DNA of 64,000 nt, taken from assembly GCA_963723235.1 (NCBI GenBank), contig CAVRPV010000006.1, forward strand, positions 1 through 64,000, in the 5' to 3' direction. The notes below the pieces were generated by a model, which was not told where the DNA came from, did no database searches, and worked only from the letters and a program-made list of their open reading frames with translations. Shown piece by piece: positions 35,391-43,687 of the stretch. Position 1 is the first letter of the stretch. Each line of letters begins with the position of its first letter. Source of the stretch: CAIRTM01 sp963723235. GTDB lineage: Bacteria > Desulfobacterota > WTBG01 > CAIYCZ01 > CAIRTM01. A program made the translations under genes and the position numbers.

Positions 35391-36602
35391 CTACTTCCCG
35401 TTGATCTCTCGCACAACATCCTGCAGCCGCTGCACACTGTTGAAAATAATGACGGATGTCATGGTGGCGGTGGTTACGGAATCAACCGACGGGTCATAGC
35501 TGAAAGGCTGGCGGACATCAAGACCGATAAGCTTGCGCCGGATATGTTGAGTATCGTATGCGCTCCATGTAACATTGCCGTACTTGGTCAGATGCAGGGG
35601 CTCGAAATATGACAACAGCCCGTCAGCATCGAAAACCAGGATAAAATGCACGCCGTGGCAGACATCACAGGTGGGTGGGCGGCTGACAACCTGCGCGTAC
35701 AGGTTTATAGCGACACCTGACTGCACAGCGGTCGCAACATAGATGTCACCGCTGCGCGGATAGGTCTTCTTAAGAACGGTTTCAAAAGTAAGAGATCCGT
35801 CTGCGGCCTTGCGCATGCTTTCCAGAACTCTTTTTTGAACCTCCTCAGCACTCATATTGAGATCCATACGCGGCCGCTTGACGATTGTGTCCGGCTGCGT
35901 TTGCTGCGCCTCGATTGCAAAAGCCCCGGGATCGCCTGCAAGCGCTTTTTGTATTTCCGACATGAAAAAATCGACACTTTTCACAAGGCCGGCATGCGCG
36001 CTGACAATCCGCAGATCCTTCCCGTTTTTCTTCACGATTAAGGTGAGTGGTGTGGCGCCCGGATCACCGATAGCCTCATAGTTCGAAAAGTCGGTATCAG
36101 CAAACATCGGGAACTCAACAGAGTAGCGGCGCATAAACATGTCGGCTTCTGACTCGGTATTGCCCACGCCGATGCCGAAAAACCTGACCCGCTTTCGCAT
36201 GGCTTCCCGGGAGTTGACCCGCTCGAAGAGCTCATTCATTATAGGCGCCTGCCGCTGGCAGGACGTACAATACACGTTATAAAATTCTATGACCAAAACA
36301 TCCGCTTTGACATCGGAGGGTGTAAATTCCTTAGCAGCGAACATGCCCAGGAACCCATTTCGCAGGCCCAAATACTGCCGTTGCTCAGGGATTATTTCCC
36401 CCATGATGCGCAGTGCGGGCAACGGCATGCCGGGCTGCAGTTTGGACATATCCGCATCTGAGGCCGCCCGGCACTCCGGCGCACGCGCGATCAGCAGAAG
36501 TGCCGCAATAATAAAGGCCGCCTTAGCTGTTGTCGGAATTTTTCTTATAAAAAATAGGCTGATACGCCTCATCCCTGCCGGGGTTATTGCGTTCATATTC
36601 AT
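35391..36602 (-). CDS. Membrane-anchored redoxin/TlpA-like protein
   Basis: About 403 residues from the ATG at 36,602, which has AGGAG eight bases upstream. A hydrophobic signal or anchor is at residues about 27-42. A thioredoxin-like domain follows with the active-site CTSC at 112-115 (EFYNVYCTSCQRQAP) and GDPGATPLTLIVKKNG, a cis-proline loop. The C-terminal part has CDVCHG and reads like a separate periplasmic domain. It probably transfers electrons or reduces disulfides outside the cytoplasm. Its 5' end overlaps the small Cys-rich gene by 80 bases in another frame. Confidence 0.75.
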   Translation of the reverse strand: MNMNAITPAGMRRISLFFIRKIPTTAKAAFIIAALLLIARAPECRAASDADMSKLQPGMPLPALRIMGEIIPEQRQYLGLRNGFLGMFAAKEFTPSDVKADVLVIEFYNVYCTSCQRQAPIMNELFERVNSREAMRKRVRFFGIGVGNTESEADMFMRRYSVEFPMFADTDFSNYEAIGDPGATPLTLIVKKNGKDLRIVSAHAGLVKSVDFFMSEIQKALAGDPGAFAIEAQQTQPDTIVKRPRMDLNMSAEEVQKRVLESMRKAADGSLTFETVLKKTYPRSGDIYVATAVQSGVAINLYAQVVSRPPTCDVCHGVHFILVFDADGLLSYFEPLHLTKYGNVTWSAYDTQHIRRKLIGLDVRQPFSYDPSVDSVTTATMTSVIIFNSVQRLQDVVREINGK

Positions 36603-36729
36603 CGATCTGCTCCTGTGAGGTTTTTTTTGGGCATCGCGCGCATGTGCCCAGACACGCTGCACAGCGGGTATCAGAACACCATTGACAGAATGTACAGTCA
36701 GGACAGGGATTTTTCTTTGCACACGGCAT
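36523..36729 (-). CDS. Cysteine-rich small protein
   Basis: A 68-residue protein with nine cysteines in its first 40 residues (CPDCTFCQWCSDTRCAACLG, CARCPKK), then a charged tail. The dense CxxC pattern suggests zinc or iron-sulfur binding. Similar MPCAKKNPCPDC starts occur in deltaproteobacteria as far as I recall. It overlaps the start of the redoxin gene, so the two may be translationally coupled. Confidence 0.65.
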   Translation of the reverse strand: MPCAKKNPCPDCTFCQWCSDTRCAACLGTCARCPKKTSQEQIDEYERNNPGRDEAYQPIFYKKNSDNS

Positions 36730-36926
36730 CAATCGTCATCCTTTCATTGAGACATTCTTGGGTGAACACACAGAATGCAGTCGCATCAAAGACTGCACCG
36801 TGCTCCCGTATGATTATTCTTTGCTGCATGCTTTCTTGTCAAGCAAAAGAAAGGCAGGAGTGCTGTTGAATGACGGATACCCCAATTGACCACATACAGC
36901 AACCGGTCAGGCCCTAACCGGTTACG

Positions 36927-37721
36927 CTACGGCCCGAGCAACTTCAGGGCATTCGCAGAGAAGATCAACTCGCGGTCGCTGTCAGTGAGAAAATCAGCCT
37001 GACGCACAGCGCTGATCAGCGGCTCCAAATTGAAGATGCCGTCTGAACCGAACACAATGCGGCCCGCACCCAGGGCCTGCTTAAGAGTTTTCAGCGCCGG
37101 AAGGATGACCGGATAGCCCAGCGCATCCTCAATCTGGTTCAGGGTTGAAATATCAACCGACACATTGGGCGCATACAACGCGGCCATCACCAGATCTTCA
37201 ACCCAGGGGTAAGCAGCATGTGCAATCACCAGACGCATGTCCGGGAAATCAACAGCTATGTCATCAATATATATTGGATGACAATACTTTAGACGACTTT
37301 CTTCAGATGGTGGTTTTATCCCCATATGAATAACAACCGGAATACCAAGCTCTGAAATTTTTTCATACACAGGGTAGAGCCGCCTGTCATTGGGATAGAA
37401 CCCGGAAGCAGGATTGAGCTTAACGCCCCGGAATCCCAGCTCACCCACGGCACGCTCAATGCGCTGCACATTAACCGATACATCACGGTCAGGATGCACG
37501 GCCGTAAAACCGATGAAGCGGTCAGGATGGGCCCTGACAAATGCTGCCGTGTCCTCATCAGCCAGATTGTCCTTGCGCCTGTCACCTGAAAACCCGTAAT
37601 CCTTGCCCAGCACCACGAGCCTGTCAACGCCGGCCTCATCCATGGCTTCAAGATACATCCCGGCCTCCATGCGATAGGGTGACCCCGGCGGACTTAAATG
37701 ATTGTGAAAATCGATTATCAT
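36927..37721 (-). CDS. Amidohydrolase-2 family TIM-barrel hydrolase
   Basis: A 264-residue protein from the ATG at 37,721 with GAGGAG upstream. The metal-binding DFHNHL opens the barrel, then RFIGFTAVHPDRD, GFRGVKLNPASGFYPND, PVVIHMGI, MRLVIAHAAYPW and VFGSDGIFNLE give the remaining His and Asp ligands. Relatives are decarboxylases and hydrolases of aromatic or cyclic acids, so the substrate is open. Confidence 0.85.
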   Translation of the reverse strand: MIIDFHNHLSPPGSPYRMEAGMYLEAMDEAGVDRLVVLGKDYGFSGDRRKDNLADEDTAAFVRAHPDRFIGFTAVHPDRDVSVNVQRIERAVGELGFRGVKLNPASGFYPNDRRLYPVYEKISELGIPVVIHMGIKPPSEESRLKYCHPIYIDDIAVDFPDMRLVIAHAAYPWVEDLVMAALYAPNVSVDISTLNQIEDALGYPVILPALKTLKQALGAGRIVFGSDGIFNLEPLISAVRQADFLTDSDRELIFSANALKLLGP

Positions 37722-37894
37722 AACAATACTCCTCAATATACTTAGAAAGTTGTGCTGACACTATCCTTGATACGCCGCAAAAAGTCAACGTGCCTTGAAA
37801 CAACAAAATGCTGTTATTCATCTATTTTCGTGGTAAAGCTGGAAGCAGTGCAGCAAAGGCTGGAACACATACACAACACAGGAGGGCTATTCAC

Positions 37895-38224
37895 ATGAAG
37901 ATAACGATTGACAAAGACCTGGTTGAACTGAGTCCTGAAAACGATCATGAAACAAAAAACCTTGAGGCGCTTTGGCGGCTCGTGATCGACTGCGTCGGGT
38001 TCAGCAAAAAGCTCGTGCCGGTGGGCGAGTATATCCCCCAGAAAAATACCTGCGCCCGCTTCGTCATTGAGGGCCTGCCCACAAACGCTGCGAAAGCACC
38101 TCCCGAAGTCCGGGTCGACAGGGACTGCACCTGCTACTGCCAACAGTGCAATAAATATATCAATTTAAAGAAAAATGATAGAATTCCAATGTGTTGCGGT
38201 AAGATTATGGAGATACTGGATTAA
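37895..38224 (+). CDS. Conserved hypothetical protein with a zinc-ribbon end
   Basis: A 109-residue protein from the ATG at 37,895, which has AGGAGG. The C-terminus is DCTCYCQQCNKYINLKKNDR and IPMCCGKIME, a four-cysteine zinc ribbon. The N-terminal half (ALWRLVIDCVGFSKKLVPVG) is helical. Function unknown. Confidence 0.65.
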   Translation: MKITIDKDLVELSPENDHETKNLEALWRLVIDCVGFSKKLVPVGEYIPQKNTCARFVIEGLPTNAAKAPPEVRVDRDCTCYCQQCNKYINLKKNDRIPMCCGKIMEILD

Positions 38225-38266
38225 GCCTGCAACACACCGCGCAGAAGCTCTGCCTGCAACATATAT

Positions 38267-38941
38267 TCAGCCGGGCATACGTCCGCTGATGACTGCGTGC
38301 CGGTCGCTGACGACGCGAATGGTGAAACCTGCAAGGCCTTCTTCATTAAGCTGAGCCTGTATTTCGTTGACCGCAAAGGCTGCCAGAAGGGAATTATAAA
38401 AGTCGCTGCGAAGCACCTCAGGCTCCCCCTGCGCATAGGTGTCTCGCAGCCGGGCTGCCTCCGCAATGCTTGCAGGCCTTTTCAAATCCATAATGAATAT
38501 CATAGCATCCGGCGCGGCAAAGGCTTTCACGGTTTGCCATAACACTGCAGGATACGGCAGATGATGCAGCAGGCTGTTGCTGATGATGATGTCATACTGC
38601 GGACAGGGCAACTCCAGCTCGGGCAGCATTCCCTTGAGAAAATGCACCCTGCCCTGCAGCGACGGTTCCCGGCCAAGCGCCTTTTCCGCAAGCAGCAGCA
38701 TGGCGTCAGAGCCGTCAACAGCATGCACATGGCACTGCGGCCATGCCCGCGCAAACCGGAACGTTATATCACCCGGCCCGCAACCCAGATCAAGCACCTG
38801 AGCTCTGGCGGCAACCACCGGAAAGGTTTCCTGAAACAGCCCGATAAACATGGTATGCGGCTGCTCAAAGTCCGCCCCGGCATAGGCCCGTGCCTGCTCC
38901 GGCTCATTCATCAATTCCTGCTCAGGGATGCGTTTCATCAT
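38267..38941 (-). CDS. Class I SAM-dependent methyltransferase
   Basis: A 224-residue protein. Motif I is VLDLGCGPGDITFRFARAWP, motif II VHAVDGSDAMLLLAEKAL, then YDIIISNSLLHHLPYPAVLW and FAAPDAMIFIMDLKRP. The NSLLHHL segment resembles ubiquinone/menaquinone-type and tRNA-type small methyltransferases. The substrate is not visible. Convergent with the hypothetical gene at 37,895. Confidence 0.85.
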   Translation of the reverse strand: MMKRIPEQELMNEPEQARAYAGADFEQPHTMFIGLFQETFPVVAARAQVLDLGCGPGDITFRFARAWPQCHVHAVDGSDAMLLLAEKALGREPSLQGRVHFLKGMLPELELPCPQYDIIISNSLLHHLPYPAVLWQTVKAFAAPDAMIFIMDLKRPASIAEAARLRDTYAQGEPEVLRSDFYNSLLAAFAVNEIQAQLNEEGLAGFTIRVVSDRHAVISGRMPG

Positions 38942-38978
38942 GCTCTCGTTTCAGTATTCAAGGTTCAATGTTGACAGG

Positions 38979-39102
38979 CTCGTAAAAAGTCAGAAAATGC
39001 TAATTTCAGTCATTCCGGCGCAGGCCGGAATCCATGAATTTCAAACACTATTATAAAGACACTGGACACCGGTATTCACCGGTGTGACGACTTTTTACGG
39101 GA
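38979..39102. repeat. Repeat element with inverted ends
   Basis: Ends CTCGTAAAAAGTC (38,979-38,991) and GACTTTTTACGGG (39,089-39,101) are inverted copies with one mismatch. Inside are hairpin words CATTCCGGCGCAGGCCGGAAT and CACCGGTATTCACCGGTG. It is of the same general kind as the other extragenic repeats. It occupies part of the 446-base gap before the carboxyltransferase gene; the rest shows a promoter-like area near 39,213. Confidence 0.55.
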
Positions 39103-39212
39103 CATCAAGGTTAGGTGTTCGATGTTCAGTGTTCAAGTCACTAATATACTCTCCTGTTTCTAATCCCACAATACCCGAAGGACCAATTTTGAGGGCCTGC
39201 AGGTGATATATA

Positions 39213-39247
39213 TTGACAAAATATGCTGTTTCTATAATAGTATAGAA
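39213..39247 (+). promoter_or_regulatory. Promoter-like area with palindrome upstream of the carboxyltransferase gene
   Basis: TTGACA at 39,213-39,218 is followed by TATAAT at 39,233-39,238, but the 14-base gap is shorter than the usual 17. The -10 lies in an inverted repeat TTCTATA-ATAG-TATAGAA at 39,230-39,247, which could be an operator. The CDS starts 140 bases further. Confidence 0.4.
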
Positions 39248-39387
39248 CTTTACACGCAGGGCGTGTTCCTTAGACGAAGCGCACTACGCGCAGGTGCCCC
39301 GCCGGGCGAAATAACCCCTGCTGCAGGCGAATACATACAGTGGAACCATCTCACTGAAGCCGTTTATCATGAAAGGAGAGTCATCTC

Positions 39388-40938
39388 ATGAGTGCCAGCG
39401 AAAAACGTGAAGATCTGATCAAACGCAAAGAGGCCATACTCAAACAGGGCGGCGAAAAGGGCGTTGCCGACCAGCATTCAAAAGGCAAACTGACCGCCCG
39501 CGAACGCATCGACTATTTCTTTGATCCCGGAACCTTCCAGGAAGTCGACATGTTTGTGAGCAACCGCTGCACATACTTTGGCATGCAGAAAGTTAACATC
39601 CCCGCTGACGGCGTTATCACCGGCTACGGGCTGGTTAACGGCCGCACCGTGTATGTTTTCGCCCAGGACTTCACCGCGCGCGGCGGCTCCCTTGGTGAAA
39701 TGCACGCGAGAAAAATCACCAAGGTTCAGGATCTGGCCATGAAGGCCGGCTGCCCCTGCGTAGGGCTGAATGACTCAGGTGGTGCGCGCATTCAGGAAGG
39801 CATCGACGCGCTGTTCGGTTTCGGGGAGATTTTTTTCCGCAACTCAGCCGCATCAGGCGTCATCCCGCAGATTACCTGCATCATGGGCCCGACCGCCGGA
39901 GGTGCCGTGTACTCCCCGGCAATGAACGATTATGTATTCATGGTGAAGAACACCAGCTACATGTACATTACCGGCCCTGACGTTATCCGCGCCGTTACCG
40001 GCGAGGAAACCAATCACGAGGAACTCGGCGGCGCCATGATGCACAACACCAAAAGCGGCTGCGCTCAATTTGCAGCTGAAGACGATAAGGACGCCCTTGA
40101 CATGATCAAGGAACTGTTGTCCTATCTGCCGTCAAACAACATGGAAGATGCGCCGATTTGCGATACCGGCGATCCGATTGACCGCGCTGCCCCTGACCTT
40201 GAAAGCATCATACCGGACAACCCCAATCAGCCCTATGACATCAAACTGGTTATAGCCGCTATCGTTGACAAGGGTGTATACTTTGAACCCTATGAACACT
40301 ATGCCCAGAATATGGTCACCTGCTTTGCCCGCCTGGGCGGTGAGACCATCGGCATTATCGCCAATCAGCCGCTGGTGATGGGCGGCGCGCTTGATGTGAA
40401 CGCATCCGACAAAGCCGCGCGCTTCATCCGCTTCTGCGACGCGTTCAACATTCCTCTGCTGACCATCGTGGACGTGCCCGGCTATTTGCCCGGCACCGAT
40501 CAGGAATTCAACGGCATCATCCGCCACGGCGCCAAGATCCTGTGGAGCTATTCCGAAGCCAACGTGCCCAAACTGACCCTGATCACCCGCAAAGCCTATG
40601 GAGGCGCCTACATTGCCATGTGCTCCAAGCATCTGGGAGCCGACTTCGTGTATGCCTGGCCCACGGCTGAAATCGCCGTGATGGGCGCGGCCGGCGCAGC
40701 CAACATCATCCACCGCAGCGAAATTAAGGCTGCCGAGGACCCCAAGGCTAAGCGCGCCGAGAAAATCACGGAATACAATGAACTGTTTTCAAATCCCTAC
40801 ATCGCGGCACAGCGCGGCTATGTTGATGACATACTGCTGCCGACCGATACCCGCAAAGTGCTCTATCGCTCATTGTCGGCCATGCGCAACAAGCGCGAAA
40901 CGCGCCCGGCCAAAAAGCACGGCAATATCCCGCTGTAA
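39388..40938 (+). CDS. Acyl-CoA carboxylase/decarboxylase carboxyltransferase subunit (PccB/MmdA type)
   Basis: A 516-residue protein. GKLTARERIDYFFDPGTFQE, the acyl-CoA loop FTARGGSLGEMHARKITKVQ, GLNDSGGARIQEGIDALFGF, MGPTAGGAVYSPAMNDYVFM and the biotin-site IVDVPGYLPGTDQEFNGIIR with LITRKAYGGAYIAMCSKHLG are all present. This is the propionyl-CoA carboxylase β/methylmalonyl-CoA decarboxylase α type. No biotin carrier or biotin carboxylase gene lies beside it. A strong terminator follows. AGGAG precedes the ATG. Confidence 0.93.
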   Translation: MSASEKREDLIKRKEAILKQGGEKGVADQHSKGKLTARERIDYFFDPGTFQEVDMFVSNRCTYFGMQKVNIPADGVITGYGLVNGRTVYVFAQDFTARGGSLGEMHARKITKVQDLAMKAGCPCVGLNDSGGARIQEGIDALFGFGEIFFRNSAASGVIPQITCIMGPTAGGAVYSPAMNDYVFMVKNTSYMYITGPDVIRAVTGEETNHEELGGAMMHNTKSGCAQFAAEDDKDALDMIKELLSYLPSNNMEDAPICDTGDPIDRAAPDLESIIPDNPNQPYDIKLVIAAIVDKGVYFEPYEHYAQNMVTCFARLGGETIGIIANQPLVMGGALDVNASDKAARFIRFCDAFNIPLLTIVDVPGYLPGTDQEFNGIIRHGAKILWSYSEANVPKLTLITRKAYGGAYIAMCSKHLGADFVYAWPTAEIAVMGAAGAANIIHRSEIKAAEDPKAKRAEKITEYNELFSNPYIAAQRGYVDDILLPTDTRKVLYRSLSAMRNKRETRPAKKHGNIPL

Positions 40939-40968
40939 GCTTTTATCAAACACAACAGGAATCACTGA

Positions 40969-41007
40969 GGCCCTGCGCACACACATGCGCAGGGCCCCGT
41001 TTTTTTG
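40969..41007 (+). terminator. Intrinsic terminator after the carboxyltransferase gene
   Basis: Perfect 10-bp stem GGCCCTGCGC (40,969-40,978) / GCGCAGGGCC (40,987-40,996) with an eight-base loop and a run of eight T from 41,000. Confidence 0.9.
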
Positions 41008-41077
41008 AACGCACCGGCACAGCAAAAAAATCAACACCAGGGTTGCATTGCCCTTTCTCATTTGACATTCTATAACC

Positions 41078-43663
41078 ATGAAACTTGCTTCCTGCACAAA
41101 CACGCTACATCGCACGCTGCGTTTTCTCCGGACTGCATGCGGCGTTGATGTACCGCAAGACTTTGACTGGGAATACTACCTTGATTTTTACCCCGACCTG
41201 AGACAGGCCGGTATTCGTTCAAAGGCGGATGCACTCAATCATTATATTCAGCATGGCTTTTTTGAAAACAGATTTACCGGAAAGCAGGACAACCCACTCA
41301 TGCTGAAGCATGAAATAGTCCGGATGCAGCAGCTGAAAAATATCAGACTTTTCAATGAACAGCAGCGCCGGATCATTACAAACGGTCTGCATGACCGGAC
41401 AATCACGGTATCGGTTGTCATTACCGTGTTCAACTATTCTACATATATTGATGCCTGCATGAAGTCGGTACTGAGCAGCACGCTGCAGGATATCGAAATC
41501 ATCATCGTCAATGACTGTTCAACAGACGACTCCCTTTCCCGCTGCCTGGAATATGTATCCTGCGAGTTGCCGATAACCATCATTGATAAACAGGCCAATA
41601 CCGGTGTGTCGCACAGCCGGAATCTGGGAATCCTGCAGGCCAGGGGTGCTTACATCTTCATTCTGGATGTTGACAATGAAATATATCCCCGCTGCCTGGA
41701 AGAGCACCTGAACACCATGCGCAGCGACAGTTCCCTGATCGCCTGTTATGCCGTCATCGATATGTACGACGAGTCAGGTGCATTGTGCGGCCAGAACTCC
41801 AAACAGCCGTTTGATTTAAAAAAACTGCGCAACGGTAACTACATCGACACTATGGCCATGTTTAACCGGCAGGAACTTATCTCTGTTGGCGCATACGATG
41901 AACATCTTCTGGAACGGGGAATCGGATACGAAGACTATGACCTGTGGCTGCGCATAGGCCGGCGCAACAAGCCCGTCGGTTTCATTGAACAGCCCTTGAG
42001 CCGCTATTTACAAAAAACGGAATCAATGCTTTCAACCGCAATCAGGTATTACCATATCCCCCTCATGTCTTTTTTTAATCAAAAATATTTTAGGGATCAA
42101 CCATCCGGGTACACAACAGCTGTGCTGGTTTTAGGCATGCACAGGAGCGGTACGTCCGCACTGGCAGGCTTAATCGGTCTTTTGGGAGCTGACCTGGGCC
42201 CGGACCTGATCGGACCCGACCAATCGAATGTTAAAGGGCATTTTGAACCCAGAAAAATTGTTACTGTAAACGATAATCTACTGGAAAGCCTGGGGGCGCG
42301 GGCGCCCGAATCCGGCGACTTGCCTGAGGACTGGCTGAATCGGGATCAAACCAAAAAAGCCAAGAATCAGATACGGGAGATTATCCGGGACGATTTCAGC
42401 GCCCAGGATATTTTTGTGATTAAAGATCCCAGGCTCTGTCTGCTTCTGCCGCTCTATCGTGAGCTGTTCGAAGAACTGGGGATTAGACTCAAAATCATCG
42501 TGATACGAAGAAACCGCCATGAGGTAATCAGATCACTGTACGAACGCGACGGCATGCCGCATGGTATCGGGAAGAACTATTATGAAAAGCACGTCAAAGC
42601 ACTCGAAGCAAACCTGGCCGGGACAAAATCCCTCCCCATTTCCTTTGACCAATTGATCGAAGCGCCCGACGCTGTTATCAAGCAGATTGAATCATTCATC
42701 CCGCAGCTCTCAGGCAGGAATAACCGCAATGATGATCAGCCGACTACAGCATTCATCGATTCCGCTCTCAGACACCACCGCCTGAAGCCGAAAAGCCGCC
42801 TCGCGCCTGTACACTCTGTCCTCTCACATGTGCGGCGCAGGATTATGGACGATTCCAGAGGGCCTGATTTTCTCATTATAGGAGCCCAGCGGGCAGGCAC
42901 AACCTTTTTGTATCATAGCCTGTGCCTGCACCCGCACATTCAACCCCCCGCGACCAAAGAGCTGCACTGGTTCCATGCCGGGCCAAAAGAAGGAGACGGC
43001 TATCACACCGGGCATGAATCGCAGCAATGGTATGAGCAGCAATTACGACCCCACAAAACCTTTTTGGATTATTTCAGGCTGCAACCGAAAAAACTAACAT
43101 TTGAAGCTACGCCTGAATATATGCTCCATCCGGTTATCGCTGAAAACGTAGGCCGTCTCTACCCTGCAACAAAAATTATCGCCCTTGTGCGCGACCCATT
43201 GGAACGCGCTATTTCACAGTACTATCACGAAAGAAAACACGGCTTTATAGAAGCAGGCCTCTGCATTGAAGAGTACTTTTCCCGAGATCACGCAATTGCC
43301 GAGAAAGAAGAGCCGAAGCTTATCAACGACCACGCGTATTACAGCCACAGCTATGAGCATCATTGCCCCGTCAGCCGGAGTAACTACGGCAGGCAGCTTG
43401 AACGCTGGTACTGTGTTTTTCCCCGGCAGCAGATCCTCGTAGTGCGCAGCGAAGCTATGTTTCGTGACCCGCACCCGGTCTTAAACAGTATCTGCAGTTT
43501 TCTTGGGATAAAGCCCTACCCCGAGAGCTTGGCAAATATGCTCATCAGGCATAACAGCTGCGTGTGCTTGGAGCTTAACGAAGAGCAGAGGAATAAACTT
43601 GCAGCGTATTTTCCCTTCGACCTTTCGGTGGACAAATTTTGTACCCCGCCCGGATATTACTGA
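41078..43663 (+). CDS. Glycosyltransferase family 2 fused to two sulfotransferase-like domains
   Basis: An 861-residue three-part protein. Residues 29-65 (DWEYYLDFYPDLRQAGI, NHYIQHGFFENR) are a short module often found before bacterial glycosyltransferases. Residues 109-330 are GT2: VSVVITVFNYSTYIDACMKS, VNDCSTDDS and the DVD metal site at 197-199. Residues 345-545 are a first sulfotransferase-like domain with P-loop GMHRSGTSAL at 353-362 and IKDPR at 448-452. Residues 597-855 are a second, with GAQRAGTTFL at 602-611, TKELHWF and LVRDPLERAISQYYHE (703-718). It could build and sulfate one surface glycan, an inference. The start lacks a clear ribosome-binding site; codon use is more AT-rich than in neighbours. 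Confidence 0.88.
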   Translation: MKLASCTNTLHRTLRFLRTACGVDVPQDFDWEYYLDFYPDLRQAGIRSKADALNHYIQHGFFENRFTGKQDNPLMLKHEIVRMQQLKNIRLFNEQQRRIITNGLHDRTITVSVVITVFNYSTYIDACMKSVLSSTLQDIEIIIVNDCSTDDSLSRCLEYVSCELPITIIDKQANTGVSHSRNLGILQARGAYIFILDVDNEIYPRCLEEHLNTMRSDSSLIACYAVIDMYDESGALCGQNSKQPFDLKKLRNGNYIDTMAMFNRQELISVGAYDEHLLERGIGYEDYDLWLRIGRRNKPVGFIEQPLSRYLQKTESMLSTAIRYYHIPLMSFFNQKYFRDQPSGYTTAVLVLGMHRSGTSALAGLIGLLGADLGPDLIGPDQSNVKGHFEPRKIVTVNDNLLESLGARAPESGDLPEDWLNRDQTKKAKNQIREIIRDDFSAQDIFVIKDPRLCLLLPLYRELFEELGIRLKIIVIRRNRHEVIRSLYERDGMPHGIGKNYYEKHVKALEANLAGTKSLPISFDQLIEAPDAVIKQIESFIPQLSGRNNRNDDQPTTAFIDSALRHHRLKPKSRLAPVHSVLSHVRRRIMDDSRGPDFLIIGAQRAGTTFLYHSLCLHPHIQPPATKELHWFHAGPKEGDGYHTGHESQQWYEQQLRPHKTFLDYFRLQPKKLTFEATPEYMLHPVIAENVGRLYPATKIIALVRDPLERAISQYYHERKHGFIEAGLCIEEYFSRDHAIAEKEEPKLINDHAYYSHSYEHHCPVSRSNYGRQLERWYCVFPRQQILVVRSEAMFRDPHPVLNSICSFLGIKPYPESLANMLIRHNSCVCLELNEEQRNKLAAYFPFDLSVDKFCTPPGYY

Positions 43664-43687
43664 GCCTTTTGCCCTTTCACCCCGGAA

